A stretch of DNA of 64,000 nt from an uncultured Arenicella sp. (GTDB lineage: Bacteria; Pseudomonadota; Gammaproteobacteria; Arenicellales; Arenicellaceae), in the NCBI GenBank assembly GCA_947499305.1, contig CANMNN010000021.1, forward strand, positions 16,072 to 80,071, given 5' to 3'. The notes beneath the pieces were generated by a model. That model did no database searches and was not told the DNA's origin. It saw only the letters and a list, made by a program, of their open reading frames with translations. Position numbers and translations under genes: made by a program. Position 1 is the stretch's first letter; every line of letters begins with the position of its first letter. Positions 53,434 through 63,361 of the stretch are shown in pieces.

Positions 53434-53826
53434 TCAGCGTTTTGATAGTTTTAGATGCAATGCGCTCAGGGACTCTTGCCCAACAACACGAGCGCGATGG
53501 CCGAGAACATCTGTAAACTCAATGCCTTCGTCAAGATAGTCTTGAGCCACAAACATTTCGCCTGCTGAAAACCGCTTTAGCGAACCATCACGCAACTCTA
53601 TTTCAATAGTACCAGCCTGAATAAGCAACAAAGTTGGGTCGCCCGCTACGTGCCAATCTGATTGATAGCCAGCGGCGCTCGAGCGCAACCGAAAGTTCAA
53701 AGCGCTTTGTTGCTCCGAGAGCATCCAAGCAGCATCGCCGTGTAAGCTTATGTGATGATGTCCCCAATAGGACTTGGCCTTACCATCATTAACAATACTC
53801 GGAATTGTTTTTAGAATTGTATCCAT
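53434..53826 (-). CDS. Cupin-domain protein
   Basis: A 130-residue protein with a cupin fold: SDWHVAGDPTLLLIQAGTIEIELRDG is the first cupin motif, and FSAGEMFVAQDYLDEGIEF the second. His and Glu typical of metal-binding cupins are present in part (WHVAG; LDEG). Minus strand; 69 bp before the DUF3500 start and probably co-transcribed. Ligand unknown; small cupins often act as isomerases or sensors. Confidence 0.75.
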   Translation of the reverse strand: MDTILKTIPSIVNDGKAKSYWGHHHISLHGDAAWMLSEQQSALNFRLRSSAAGYQSDWHVAGDPTLLLIQAGTIEIELRDGSLKRFSAGEMFVAQDYLDEGIEFTDVLGHRARVVGQESLSALHLKLSKR

Positions 53827-53887
53827 AAATTTGACTCACCTAATATCGCACTTTCTTCACTTGGCTGATTCTTAATTCCCTTGATTG

Positions 53888-54298
53888 CTAGCTACGACCA
53901 TTTAGATGCTTGGGTAAATCATCATTGATTTCGATCCAATCAACTTTAGTGCCGGTGTAGATATGAGCATCCGGCCTGAGGCTAGGGTAGATATCTAAGC
54001 TAGCTAAAGCGAATTCTGTAAGACCGTTATCATCAGCCGATTCGAAAATCAGACTTGAACCACAACGTCGGCAGAATTTCCGCTTCGTACCATTCTCAGC
54101 TTGGAAGACTGATAATTCAGTTTCACCTGAAAGCCACCGAAAGTTCTGTCTCGAGGTCGATGCATAACTTGAAAACGCAGCGCCATGAAACTTCTGACAC
54201 ATAGTGCAATGACAATGCCCCATTTTTTGGTCGACAGAGTCAGTCTCGTATTTGATTGCGCCACAAAGGCATTGGCCTTGATAAGGTGCCTTACTCAT
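53888..54298 (-). CDS. GFA-family (CENP-V/glutathione-dependent formaldehyde-activating-like) zinc protein
   Basis: A 136-residue zinc protein with Cys pairs at GQCLCGAI (C9, C11), HCHCTMCQK (C33, C36 by the usual numbering of this family) and FCRRCGSSLIFES. The family activates formaldehyde with glutathione in some members; the general fold is found widely and most members have no proven substrate. The sequence FHGAAFSSYAS fits the family. Single gene; 62 bp before the cupin on the same strand and after groEL. Confidence 0.88.
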   Translation of the reverse strand: MSKAPYQGQCLCGAIKYETDSVDQKMGHCHCTMCQKFHGAAFSSYASTSRQNFRWLSGETELSVFQAENGTKRKFCRRCGSSLIFESADDNGLTEFALASLDIYPSLRPDAHIYTGTKVDWIEINDDLPKHLNGRS

Positions 54299-54374
54299 TA
54301 GTTCTCTCCAATTGATGATGCTTACTTTTTCATGTTTTCAGATCTTGGGCAAGGCTTGAGTATTCTTAGGCCAC

Positions 54375-54406
54375 AAAAAAGCCCCGACTGGTTTCCCAGT
54401 CGAGGC
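54375..54406 (-). terminator. groESL terminator
   Basis: On the minus strand GCCTCGACTGG pairs with CCAGTCGGGGC around a GAAA loop, followed by six T. It lies 83 bp after the groEL stop. Confidence 0.93.
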
Positions 54407-54488
54407 CTCTTTACGAAATAAATCGCGGAAAGGCTAAGCCTCGATAGCTCGAAGCTCGGCCCGTCCTGGGCGCTACGTCACAAAGACG

Positions 54489-56144
<1,656 letters not shown>

Positions 56145-56295
56145 TTAATTTGGGTTACTCGTTGTTGCCAAATAGTATTTATAAAAACAACAACGGATTT
56201 AATTCTATAAAGATAAACAGAAAGATCGAGAGATAGAGATATCTAGGAATCGAAATTTTGTTCTCAATCAAGGCAAGAAAAAACGCAGGGAGGGC

Positions 56296-56312
56296 ACGTA
56301 CTCACTGTACGT
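56296..56312. repeat. Inverted repeat ACGTAC-N5-GTACGT in the groES-groEL gap
   Basis: Perfect 6-bp arms with a 5-base centre, in the 227-bp space between groES and groEL. It may be an mRNA hairpin or part of an interspersed element; I cannot tell how often it occurs in the genome. Confidence 0.45.
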
Positions 56313-56359
56313 AACCGACTGAGTATTTTTCTTAACGAAGAGTGAGGGCAAAAGTTCGG

Positions 56360-56647
56360 TTACTCCACCACTCCGACGATGTCGTCTTCTCGCATTACTA
56401 GAAGATCTTCACCGTCGACTTTAACTTCAGTACCGGCATACTTGCCGAACAGAACTTTGTCGCCAACTTTGACGTCTAAGGCGCGAACCTCACCGTTATC
56501 TAAAATTTTTCCGTTACCGGCGGCGATAATTTCGCCTTCAGACGGTTTCTCTTTTGCTGAGTCAGTTAGGATGATGCCGCCAGCAGAAGTTTGCTCTTCT
56601 TCGTTACGACGAACGAGAACGCGGTCATGAAGTGGACGAATAGCCAT
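56360..56647 (-). CDS. groES: 10-kDa co-chaperonin GroES
   Basis: A 95-residue co-chaperonin with [23 protein letters not shown] and [34 protein letters not shown]. It caps the GroEL ring. A typical ribosome binding site (GGAGG) stands before the ATG. Promoter region with a CIRCE operator lies 58 bp upstream. Confidence 0.99.
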   Translation of the reverse strand: MAIRPLHDRVLVRRNEEEQTSAGGIILTDSAKEKPSEGEIIAAGNGKILDNGEVRALDVKVGDKVLFGKYAGTEVKVDGEDLLVMREDDIVGVVE

Positions 56648-56704
56648 TCGTTGTGCCTCCAGAAAGGGATAAGTTAATAATTAATTGGGTCGTTTACTAG
56701 AGTT

Positions 56705-56731
56705 TTAGCACTCTAGCAACGAGAGTGCTAA
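56705..56731. promoter_or_regulatory. CIRCE operator (HrcA site)
   Basis: TTAGCACTC, 9 bases, GAGTGCTAA: an exact match to the CIRCE consensus, upstream of groES. It implies HrcA repression of the chaperonin operon. Enteric bacteria lack this and use sigma32 alone. Confidence 0.97.
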
Positions 56732-56773
56732 TAATATGGACGAAGCCTGTAAAGTCAATACTTGAGCCTTGAT

Positions 56774-57256
56774 TTATTTACGCTCATCAGACTCGCTTGT
56801 GTACTCACCCTCAATTACGTTAGGGTCAACGCTGTGCGCGCCATTTGAGTTACCTGAACCGGGATAATTGCCGCTCGAATAGGCAGAAGCAACTCCGCCT
56901 TTAAAAAAGTTCTTTGCAGCCCAGGCAATCAACGCTTGGCGAACAGGGGGAATGAGAATAGCAAAACCGACCGCGTCGGTAATAAAACCGGGCGTCATCA
57001 ACACAGCCCCTGCAAAAAGCAAAGCTACGCCTTCTGCGATTTGCATTGCGGGAACACGGCCAGCATTAGTTTCTTGCTGGAGTTTACTGAGAGTCGCGAA
57101 CCCTTGTTGGCGCACCAAATAAGCCCCGAGCACTGCGGTAAAGATCACAAACACTATTGTGTTCAATACGCCGATGGAACTTCCGACGCGGATCAGCACG
57201 CTTATTTCAGCGATAGGGACGGCGATAAATAGAAAAACGAGCAGTAAAAAAGGCAT
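56774..57256 (-). CDS. fxsA: FxsA-family membrane protein
   Basis: A 160-residue protein with four helices and the FxsA motif set: LLVFLFIAVPIAEISVLIRVG, then VLGAYLVRQQGF, AEGVALLFAGAVLMTPGFITDAVGFAILIPPVR. The tail after about 128 is Gly/Ser-rich and polar. FxsA overproduction lessens F exclusion of phage T7 in E. coli. It lies 42 bp before the CIRCE site of groES on the same strand, a neighbourhood found in many gammaproteobacteria. Confidence 0.95.
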   Translation of the reverse strand: MPFLLLVFLFIAVPIAEISVLIRVGSSIGVLNTIVFVIFTAVLGAYLVRQQGFATLSKLQQETNAGRVPAMQIAEGVALLFAGAVLMTPGFITDAVGFAILIPPVRQALIAWAAKNFFKGGVASAYSSGNYPGSGNSNGAHSVDPNVIEGEYTSESDERK

Positions 57257-57323
57257 GTTGGTGTTTTAAGGCCAATTAGCGCAATTTCAAGACCTAAGTT
57301 TTCGAACAGCGAAATTTCACACA

Positions 57324-57638
57324 CTAGCTTCTGATCGAGCCACACTGCCAACACAGATCAAAGTTCGATGGGATCTGCTCATCGCAGCTGGAACAAGACC
57401 AGTCTTCACCCGAAACCTCTCTATTTTGAGCTTCACTTATCAACTTTTTGGCCAGATCCGCTGAGTCTAAATCAGTCCACAGCTCAGGCCATGTTGAAGT
57501 GTAGGGAACTTCACCAAGCAAACTGGAGGTATGATGATTACGCAGCTCGCTAGCAATCCCATTTAGCTCGAGCAAGCTGCGCATCAAACCGACTTCTAAT
57601 ACATTGTCGGCGGTATAGACCTTTATTAAGTCGCTCAT
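57324..57638 (-). CDS. DUF2007 protein with C-terminal zinc ribbon
   Basis: A 104-residue protein from ATG 57638. IKVYTADNVLEVGLMRSLLELNGIASELRNHHTSSLLGEVPY and WPELWTDLDSADLAKKLISE are the DUF2007 (putative signal transducing protein) core; CSSC and CWQC at the end form a zinc ribbon. Function unknown. The next gene upstream ends 12 bp away; likely an operon with it. Confidence 0.85.
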   Translation of the reverse strand: MSDLIKVYTADNVLEVGLMRSLLELNGIASELRNHHTSSLLGEVPYTSTWPELWTDLDSADLAKKLISEAQNREVSGEDWSCSSCDEQIPSNFDLCWQCGSIRS

Positions 57639-57649
57639 CACATAAAAGT

Positions 57650-58711
57650 TTATTGACCAACAACTAGTTGCACCGACTTACGGTACCAATTATTGAGATA
57701 GCTACTCTCTTGCTCATTGGGCGCAAAGCGGAATCGACGTCCGTCTAGCTCAACAATAACGTCAATATTTTGCTTTAACTTTCCAATTTCCATACCAAGA
57801 GAGCCGTTGTGGCAAATTCGGCCGGTAACTGGTCGATGATCGAATTGCACTAGCTTTGGTTTAGAGGTGTAAAAGCGTACCGAGCCACTGCCGCTCTTAG
57901 CGTAGGCCTTATAGTTAAAACAGCCTGAGTTGAAGACTCTGCTCGGAGAGTTCGCCGATGAATTTGTCACTGCTTGGTTATCTCGGTCACCGCGATTGCT
58001 ATTAACATCAGCGGCATTTTTACGATCAATATCAAACCGCTGTCGACGTCCGTCTCGCGATACGATCGTGACATCATTTGCAAATAGGTCAATACGAATA
58101 GTCTCTGCTGTGTATCTATTTTTCAAATACACCGAATCTCGATCACGACCAACCTCATCAAATTGAGTGGAGTTTCCGCGCCTGCGGTCATAGCTCCATT
58201 GTTTTTTAGCAACTTGTTGCAGTGAGGCTCCGTCAAAAATCACTTGTGACACATTCTTGCCAGTTACGTTAGAGTTCGATCGACCACCATTATCACGACG
58301 GTCGCGACCTCGATCGTCATAGCGATCCTCTTGGCGCTGGTTGTAGCCTGTCTCGCGCACGCGTATCGAGCTGGCTTCGTCATTCCAGGTTCGATCAAAG
58401 CAAACGATATCTCGGTCGATTCGAGCATACGAGCCACGATAATCGTCATCTCGATAGATCACGGCTTCGATACCTCTTGGCACCCGAATTGAAGACACCC
58501 GATCATTCCCGAAGCCTGTTTGACGGAGGCTCGAATACTCACCAGGTCTCAAAGTTTGACTTTTTCCTTTGAAATCACAATCTTCATAAATTGTTACGCC
58601 GTCAGTATAGCTGTCATTATAAACGCGGTAGTCGCTCTGAGCAGATACAGCGCCTGAGAATATCGCGAGTGACGCAATCGCGGTCAGCATGGTCGTTGAT
58701 TTAAATTTCAT
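57650..58711 (-). CDS. Exported beta/gamma-crystallin-like protein
   Basis: A 353-residue protein from ATG 58711 (GGGGGC before it; a longer frame begins eight codons upstream). Signal peptide to about residue 25 (AVSAQ). Residues 35-120 form a pair of crystallin Greek-key motifs: VTIYEDCDFKGKSQTL...VSSIRVPRGIEAVIYRDDDYRGSYARI...NDEASSIRV. A basic, Arg/Asp-rich linker (RQEDRYDDRGRDRRD) follows, then a second unknown domain with repeated VYLKNRYTAETIRIDLF. Calcium binding is a family property; the motif here is partial. Extracellular structural or stress role is likely but unproven. Confidence 0.8.
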   Translation of the reverse strand: MKFKSTTMLTAIASLAIFSGAVSAQSDYRVYNDSYTDGVTIYEDCDFKGKSQTLRPGEYSSLRQTGFGNDRVSSIRVPRGIEAVIYRDDDYRGSYARIDRDIVCFDRTWNDEASSIRVRETGYNQRQEDRYDDRGRDRRDNGGRSNSNVTGKNVSQVIFDGASLQQVAKKQWSYDRRRGNSTQFDEVGRDRDSVYLKNRYTAETIRIDLFANDVTIVSRDGRRQRFDIDRKNAADVNSNRGDRDNQAVTNSSANSPSRVFNSGCFNYKAYAKSGSGSVRFYTSKPKLVQFDHRPVTGRICHNGSLGMEIGKLKQNIDVIVELDGRRFRFAPNEQESSYLNNWYRKSVQLVVGQ

Positions 58712-58981
58712 ATAAGCCCCCATTTGGCCATTCAAAAATAAGTTGTAAGCTTTTAATCAGTGTAGCAGCATCTATGCTTATGTCGACTGACTGCATTCTA
58801 GTACATTCGCTCGCCTCGAACAGTCAGACTAAATGTTGACTCAGACAGCGATGCTTTAATTTCGCATTCAAATATAGCAATGCTAGTATTAACCAAAGCT
58901 GAACTAATCTCGGCACTACTTTCATAAGACCCGAGTACACTCTGGTTTCTTCGATAACATTTACGACAAAATTAAAATATC

Positions 58982-60046
58982 ATGAGCCGCTTTTGGTCAG
59001 ACATCGTTAATCAACTCACACCCTACACGCCTGGCGAGCAGCCTCAATTAAGCAATCTGATTAAGCTCAACACCAACGAAAACCCTTTCGGACCATCGCC
59101 CAAAGTTCTTGAGGCGATTGCTAAGGCCAATGGTGAGGAGTTGCGAAAGTACCCTGACCCAAATGCCAAGTCACTAAAGCAAACCATTGCAAATCACTTT
59201 AGAGTTGAAAGCGACATGGTTTTTATAGGCAATAGCTCAGACGAAGTACTGGCACACGTATTCAGAGGCTTACTAAAACATGACGCTCCACTACTCTTCC
59301 CAGATATCACCTATAGCTTCTACCCTGTTTACTGCAAACTATTCGAAATTGATTACGAACAGGTGCCCTTACGTGATGACTTCACCATTAATATTGATGA
59401 TTATGATCGAGCAAACGGCGGTGTTATTTTTGCGAATCCGAATGCTCCAACAGGCATTGCTTTATCAATTAATGAAGTAGAAAAACTCGCCACGCGCAAC
59501 CCTGATTCAGTAATCGTTGTTGACGAGGCATATGTAGATTTTGCTGATGACAGCGCTGTTCGTTTGATTAATAAGTGTCCTAACCTTGTCGTTACACAAA
59601 CCCTTTCAAAGTCGCGCTCGCTGGCAGGCTTACGTGTTGGAATAGCACTTGCTAACGCTGAACTAATTGAGGGTTTAGAGAGAATCAAGAACAGTTTTCA
59701 CCCTTATGCTCTAGACTCGCTGGCGATAGCCGGAGCGGCGGCGGCATTTGAAGATCACGAGTACCTAAAGACGACGTGCAAGAAAGTAAACGCAACCCGC
59801 GAGCGCGTAACGCAGCGTATGCAAAAAATGGATTTTACTGTATTGCCCTCTAGTGCCAACTTCGTGTTTGCTACACATAAAAATGTAAGCGCCGAAAAAA
59901 TCTTTTTTGCCTTACGAGAGCGAAACATAATTGTACGGTATTTTGACAAGCCTCGAATCAATGAGTTCTTGCGAGTTAGCATTGGCACTGATCGCGAAAT
60001 GGACGCGTTTCTAGAAGCAGTAACTGAGATAGTCAGTAGCGAATAG
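58982..60046 (+). CDS. hisC: Histidinol-phosphate aminotransferase
   Basis: A 354-residue PLP enzyme. NENPFGPSPKVLEAI, PDPNAKSLK, NSSDEVL, FANPNAPTG and VVDEAYVDFAD are the class II aminotransferase motifs of HisC; TLSKSRSLAGLRVG holds the PLP Lys210. It transfers an amino group in histidine synthesis, or, as with many free-standing copies, acts on aromatic amino acids too. It is away from other his genes. The last codons are part of a 14-bp tandem repeat that runs on after the stop. Confidence 0.92.
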   Translation: MSRFWSDIVNQLTPYTPGEQPQLSNLIKLNTNENPFGPSPKVLEAIAKANGEELRKYPDPNAKSLKQTIANHFRVESDMVFIGNSSDEVLAHVFRGLLKHDAPLLFPDITYSFYPVYCKLFEIDYEQVPLRDDFTINIDDYDRANGGVIFANPNAPTGIALSINEVEKLATRNPDSVIVVDEAYVDFADDSAVRLINKCPNLVVTQTLSKSRSLAGLRVGIALANAELIEGLERIKNSFHPYALDSLAIAGAAAAFEDHEYLKTTCKKVNATRERVTQRMQKMDFTVLPSSANFVFATHKNVSAEKIFFALRERNIIVRYFDKPRINEFLRVSIGTDREMDAFLEAVTEIVSSE

Positions 60047-60100
60047 TCAGTAGCGAATAGTCAGTAGCGAATAGTCAGTAGCGAATAGTCAGTAGCGAAT
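60031..60100. repeat. 14-bp tandem repeat across the hisC stop codon
   Basis: Five exact copies of AGTCAGTAGCGAAT (60031-60100). The first copy codes the last residues of HisC and its TAG stop; the others lie beyond it. Unit length is not a multiple of three, so each copy shifts frame and adds stops. Confidence 0.97.
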
Positions 60101-60227
60101 AACTGTAGTCCAATACTCAAGGAGTTGGCTGACCTTCAGGCTCTGAAACTTCCACTATATCTGATGCACACTAAAATATATCGATAACAAGACCTACAGC
60201 CGACCTTTATCAGCGCCGGCTTACCAA

Positions 60228-61646
60228 TCAACTAAAGACCATCTCTTCATCATCAACCGATGTAAAACGCAAGGCTATATTGTCGAGTATAAAGTTCTGA
60301 TTAAGCCGCCAAGGTTTATTTGTAGCTTGCTTGGGCAGCATATCCAATGAACGCTGAATATAGCCCGAAGATAAGTCCATCAACGGTGCGTCTTGCATGT
60401 TTGCCGAGGCAGTGGGCACCGCCTTAGAGTATCCTTTTTCGTCCATATAGCTAATCATTCTACTTGCATAACGATGGCTCAGGTCCACTTTTAGCGTCCA
60501 TGACGCATTAGTGTAACCAACCGCCAGAAACGTGTTCGGTACGCCACTAAGCATCATTCCTTTATACGCATATGCCTGGTTTGCAACCAAATGCTCACCA
60601 TCAATATCGAAGTCGATACCACCAAAGAACTGCATCTTCAGCCCGGTTGCTGTGACGACTACATCGGCCTCAAGCACTTCTCCCGATTTTAGTTCAATGG
60701 CATTTTCCGAAAAACTTTGAATATGGTCTGTCACCACATCAGCCTTTCCCGCCTTCATAGCCTTAAAAAAGTCTGCATCTGGACATAAACACACGCGCTG
60801 ATCCCAAGGATTGTAGTGTGGAGTAAAGTGCTTCGCTTCAAATTTATCGCCTAACTCGGCTTTAATTTCATCAACGATTTTTGCCTTTGCTCTTTCCGGA
60901 AAGGCCTTACAAAACCAATATATGAACATCGTACTAAGGATAAACCACCAACGCGCAGCCCATCTACCGAACCATTTTGCCAGCCAATTCGCCACTGGAT
61001 CGACAGCCGGCTTAGACCCCATATAGGTAGGGGAGCGCTGCAGCATGGTGACGTGCCTTGCTTGTTCAGCCATATTTGGCAATAGGGTAATCGCGGTAGC
61101 GCCACTGCCAACAATAACTACATTTTTATCAGAATAATCGGCATTTTCAGGCCAAAACTGAGGGTGAAATACTTCTCCTTTAAAATTTTCGAGACCATCT
61201 AAGGTAGCTTCATGTGCTTGGTCATAATTGTAGTAGCCGGCACACATATAAATGTACTGACAAGTGAACGTATCACCGCCACCAGACTCTAAGGTCCAAC
61301 GATTGTCCTCGCTTGACCAGCTCGCTTTTTGTATATGCACACCGTATTCAATATTTTGGTCGATCCCAAACTCTTTCACAGTCGCTTGCAGGTAGTCGAC
61401 GATCTTATCGCGCTCGGCAATAGCTGCATCGTCATCCCAAGGTCTAAAATTAAAACCAAAGGTATACATATCCGAATCAGATCTTATACCTGGATAGTTG
61501 AATAAATCCCAGGTTCCACCGAGAGCTTTTCGTCGCTCTAAGATTTTATAGCGTTTTCCTTTGTTATAAGCTTGAAGGTGATAGGCCGCACTGATACCCG
61601 AAATACCGGCACCAATGATAATCGCATCGTAATGAGAGTGCGTCAT
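60228..61646 (-). CDS. Flavin-containing monooxygenase (Baeyer-Villiger type)
   Basis: A 472-residue FAD/NADPH enzyme. GAGISG at 12-17 binds FAD; the fingerprint FxGxxxHxxxW is FKGEVFHPQFW at 155-165; GSGATA at 180-185 binds NADPH. Such enzymes insert oxygen next to ketones or oxidise soft nucleophiles. It lies 15 bp after a PF10118 gene on the same strand, with tetR and an SDR gene divergent: the arrangement of a ketone, steroid or hydrocarbon breakdown cluster. Confidence 0.93.
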   Translation of the reverse strand: MTHSHYDAIIIGAGISGISAAYHLQAYNKGKRYKILERRKALGGTWDLFNYPGIRSDSDMYTFGFNFRPWDDDAAIAERDKIVDYLQATVKEFGIDQNIEYGVHIQKASWSSEDNRWTLESGGGDTFTCQYIYMCAGYYNYDQAHEATLDGLENFKGEVFHPQFWPENADYSDKNVVIVGSGATAITLLPNMAEQARHVTMLQRSPTYMGSKPAVDPVANWLAKWFGRWAARWWFILSTMFIYWFCKAFPERAKAKIVDEIKAELGDKFEAKHFTPHYNPWDQRVCLCPDADFFKAMKAGKADVVTDHIQSFSENAIELKSGEVLEADVVVTATGLKMQFFGGIDFDIDGEHLVANQAYAYKGMMLSGVPNTFLAVGYTNASWTLKVDLSHRYASRMISYMDEKGYSKAVPTASANMQDAPLMDLSSGYIQRSLDMLPKQATNKPWRLNQNFILDNIALRFTSVDDEEMVFS

Positions 61647-61661
61647 AATTATTTAGACCTG

Positions 61662-62543
61662 CTATTTATCAACGAAGTGTGGCGCTAATTTTTCTTTCCA
61701 CTCTTCCACTAAAGCTGAATCGTCGTGGTCCCAAGGGTGGAAGTTCTTTCTCAAAAACTGTTTATAGAGGCTACGCATATCGCTAATCAGACCACCTTTA
61801 CCGTACAGGCTACTCCATAGTTCCTTGCGTTCTTTCCAAGTAACTTTATGCCCTAGTTCTTTGAGCAAAAATCGACTACCCATCCAAATACTAAAAGGGA
61901 ATTCAAACCGAGTGAAATTTTTATACTGCTTATGTAACAATTTGATATCGCCAACACACTCCATATACACATCAAAAGCTACCGACTTATGCTCAATCTC
62001 TTCAATAGCATGCCATAAAAACAGGTTTCGAAACGACTCAGGGAAATTTGCCATATGCTCAGGATGAGTGAGCGCATGATGCGCCATAACCGCTGTCACA
62101 TGCTCTGCGCAGACTGTTTGCGCCAAGCGCTTTTCGGGCGACCATTTTTGCTCACGTTTAGCTAATTCGTCTTTAAAACTTACATTGAGCTTGGCGACCT
62201 GATAACCCAGATCCTCAAACATTTTGTTGATCTGGCGGTGCTGCAAAGAGTGATGTGCTTCTTGTATAGCAAAGTCTCGCACCTCTGCTTTAAGTTTAGG
62301 ATCTCTAATTTGGTTTTCAAATAGCTTGACTGATTTAATAAACTCTCCTTCACCTGCCGGGAAAGTTGCTGATAAAGTTACCCACATAGAACTGATACAG
62401 CTATTCCCCGCATAGTAAAACAGATTATCAAAATCACTATAATCAAATTTTACTCGACGCGGCACGATCTCAAGCTTGGAGCGAGACGAAGATACATCAG
62501 CCGCTGGCATGTGCTGATCCAAAACAGGATTACTTGTGGACAT
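61662..62543 (-). CDS. PF10118-type metal-dependent hydrolase
   Basis: A 293-residue protein. ATG 62543 is preceded by AAGG; a TTG two codons earlier is rejected. The His/Glu-rich helices (EAHHSLQHRQIN, VCAEHVTAVMAHHALTHPEH, WHAIEEIEHKSVAFDVY) give a dinuclear-metal-like four-helix bundle that resembles the ferritin-like fold, and match the predicted metal-dependent hydrolase family. It precedes the flavin monooxygenase by 15 bp; joint action on a cyclic or hydrocarbon compound is an inference. Confidence 0.88.
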   Translation of the reverse strand: MSTSNPVLDQHMPAADVSSSRSKLEIVPRRVKFDYSDFDNLFYYAGNSCISSMWVTLSATFPAGEGEFIKSVKLFENQIRDPKLKAEVRDFAIQEAHHSLQHRQINKMFEDLGYQVAKLNVSFKDELAKREQKWSPEKRLAQTVCAEHVTAVMAHHALTHPEHMANFPESFRNLFLWHAIEEIEHKSVAFDVYMECVGDIKLLHKQYKNFTRFEFPFSIWMGSRFLLKELGHKVTWKERKELWSSLYGKGGLISDMRSLYKQFLRKNFHPWDHDDSALVEEWKEKLAPHFVDK

Positions 62544-62612
62544 AGTCAAACCTTTAAAAAAATGTGCGGAGCGAATTAGTTAAAGAGAAAAATTCACTTA
62601 AAAATATTTGTT

Positions 62613-62630
62613 GTTTACAACTTTGTAAAC
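62613..62630. promoter_or_regulatory. TetR-type operator GTTTAC-N6-GTAAAC, first copy
   Basis: Perfect inverted repeat, 8-bp arms GTTTACAA/TTGTAAAC with a 2-base centre, in the space between the divergent PF10118 and tetR genes. The same GTTTAC-N6-GTAAAC core occurs at 18719-18736. Confidence 0.65.
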
Positions 62631-62652
62631 TAGAATGAGCACTTTAAGACCA

Positions 62653-62670
62653 ATTTACAAAACTGTCAAC
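62653..62670. promoter_or_regulatory. TetR-type operator, second degenerate copy
   Basis: ATTTAC-AAAACT-GTCAAC matches the first copy's core at 10 of 12 fixed positions and lies 40 bp from it. The spacer ends AAACT as in the distant site at 18717. Confidence 0.45.
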
Positions 62671-62706
62671 AGCTCTGGCGTACAAGCCACGGTAAACTAG
62701 AATTTT

Positions 62707-63333
62707 ATGGCGAAAAAAACGCATAAATCACCTGAACAAGCACGCGATGCTATTCTTGACGCCGCTGAAGAACTCATGGTTGAAGTGGGCCCAGCAGGGC
62801 TGCGCATCAGCGCGGTAGCCAAGAAGGCTGGCATGGCACACCCCAATATTATTCACCATTTTGGCTCAAGGGACGGCCTAGTCAATGCCCTAGCAGATCG
62901 TGTAGGGGAGCGTGCGACGGCCCGTATAACTCAAGCTATTAAACGAGCCACCGAAGCTAAACCAGAGGATCTAGTTGATGCTATGACTCACGTGCTCGAC
63001 ACTTCTTACCCTGGAGATGAAGGCAAGGCAGCGGTTTGGCTGCACTTAAGCGGCGCTGAAAGTTCATTAAAACAAAACATGCAAAGCGTTGTTGAGCTCT
63101 CTCACAGTTTACGCCAAAAGCTTGATGACAACGCCAGCCTAGAAAACACTAACCGCTTAGTCATGCTTGTAACTCTTGCACTGGTAGGTGAAGTAGTTTC
63201 AGGACAGGGAATAAAAGACGCACTAGGCTTTGGCAACAACGATAAAAGCCGCGCACATTTTCGACGTTGGTTAAGTGAAATTTTAATCAACCTTTCAGAC
63301 GAACAATTAAACACAAGCTTGAACAAACCCTAA
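62707..63333 (+). CDS. TetR-family regulator
   Basis: A 208-residue repressor. The helix-turn-helix is GLRISAVAKKAGMAHPNIIHHFGSRDGLVNAL (about 29-60); the rest is a helical ligand and dimer domain. It is divergent from PF10118/monooxygenase and codirectional with the SDR gene (28 bp away). Two operator-like sites in the 157-bp gap suggest it controls both sides and itself. The site at 18717 hints that it, or a close paralogue, also acts on the redoxin/HMG-CoA reductase operon. Confidence 0.92.
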   Translation: MAKKTHKSPEQARDAILDAAEELMVEVGPAGLRISAVAKKAGMAHPNIIHHFGSRDGLVNALADRVGERATARITQAIKRATEAKPEDLVDAMTHVLDTSYPGDEGKAAVWLHLSGAESSLKQNMQSVVELSHSLRQKLDDNASLENTNRLVMLVTLALVGEVVSGQGIKDALGFGNNDKSRAHFRRWLSEILINLSDEQLNTSLNKP

Positions 63334-63361
63334 GCCTCTGACAAAAAGACGATCCTTAAAT

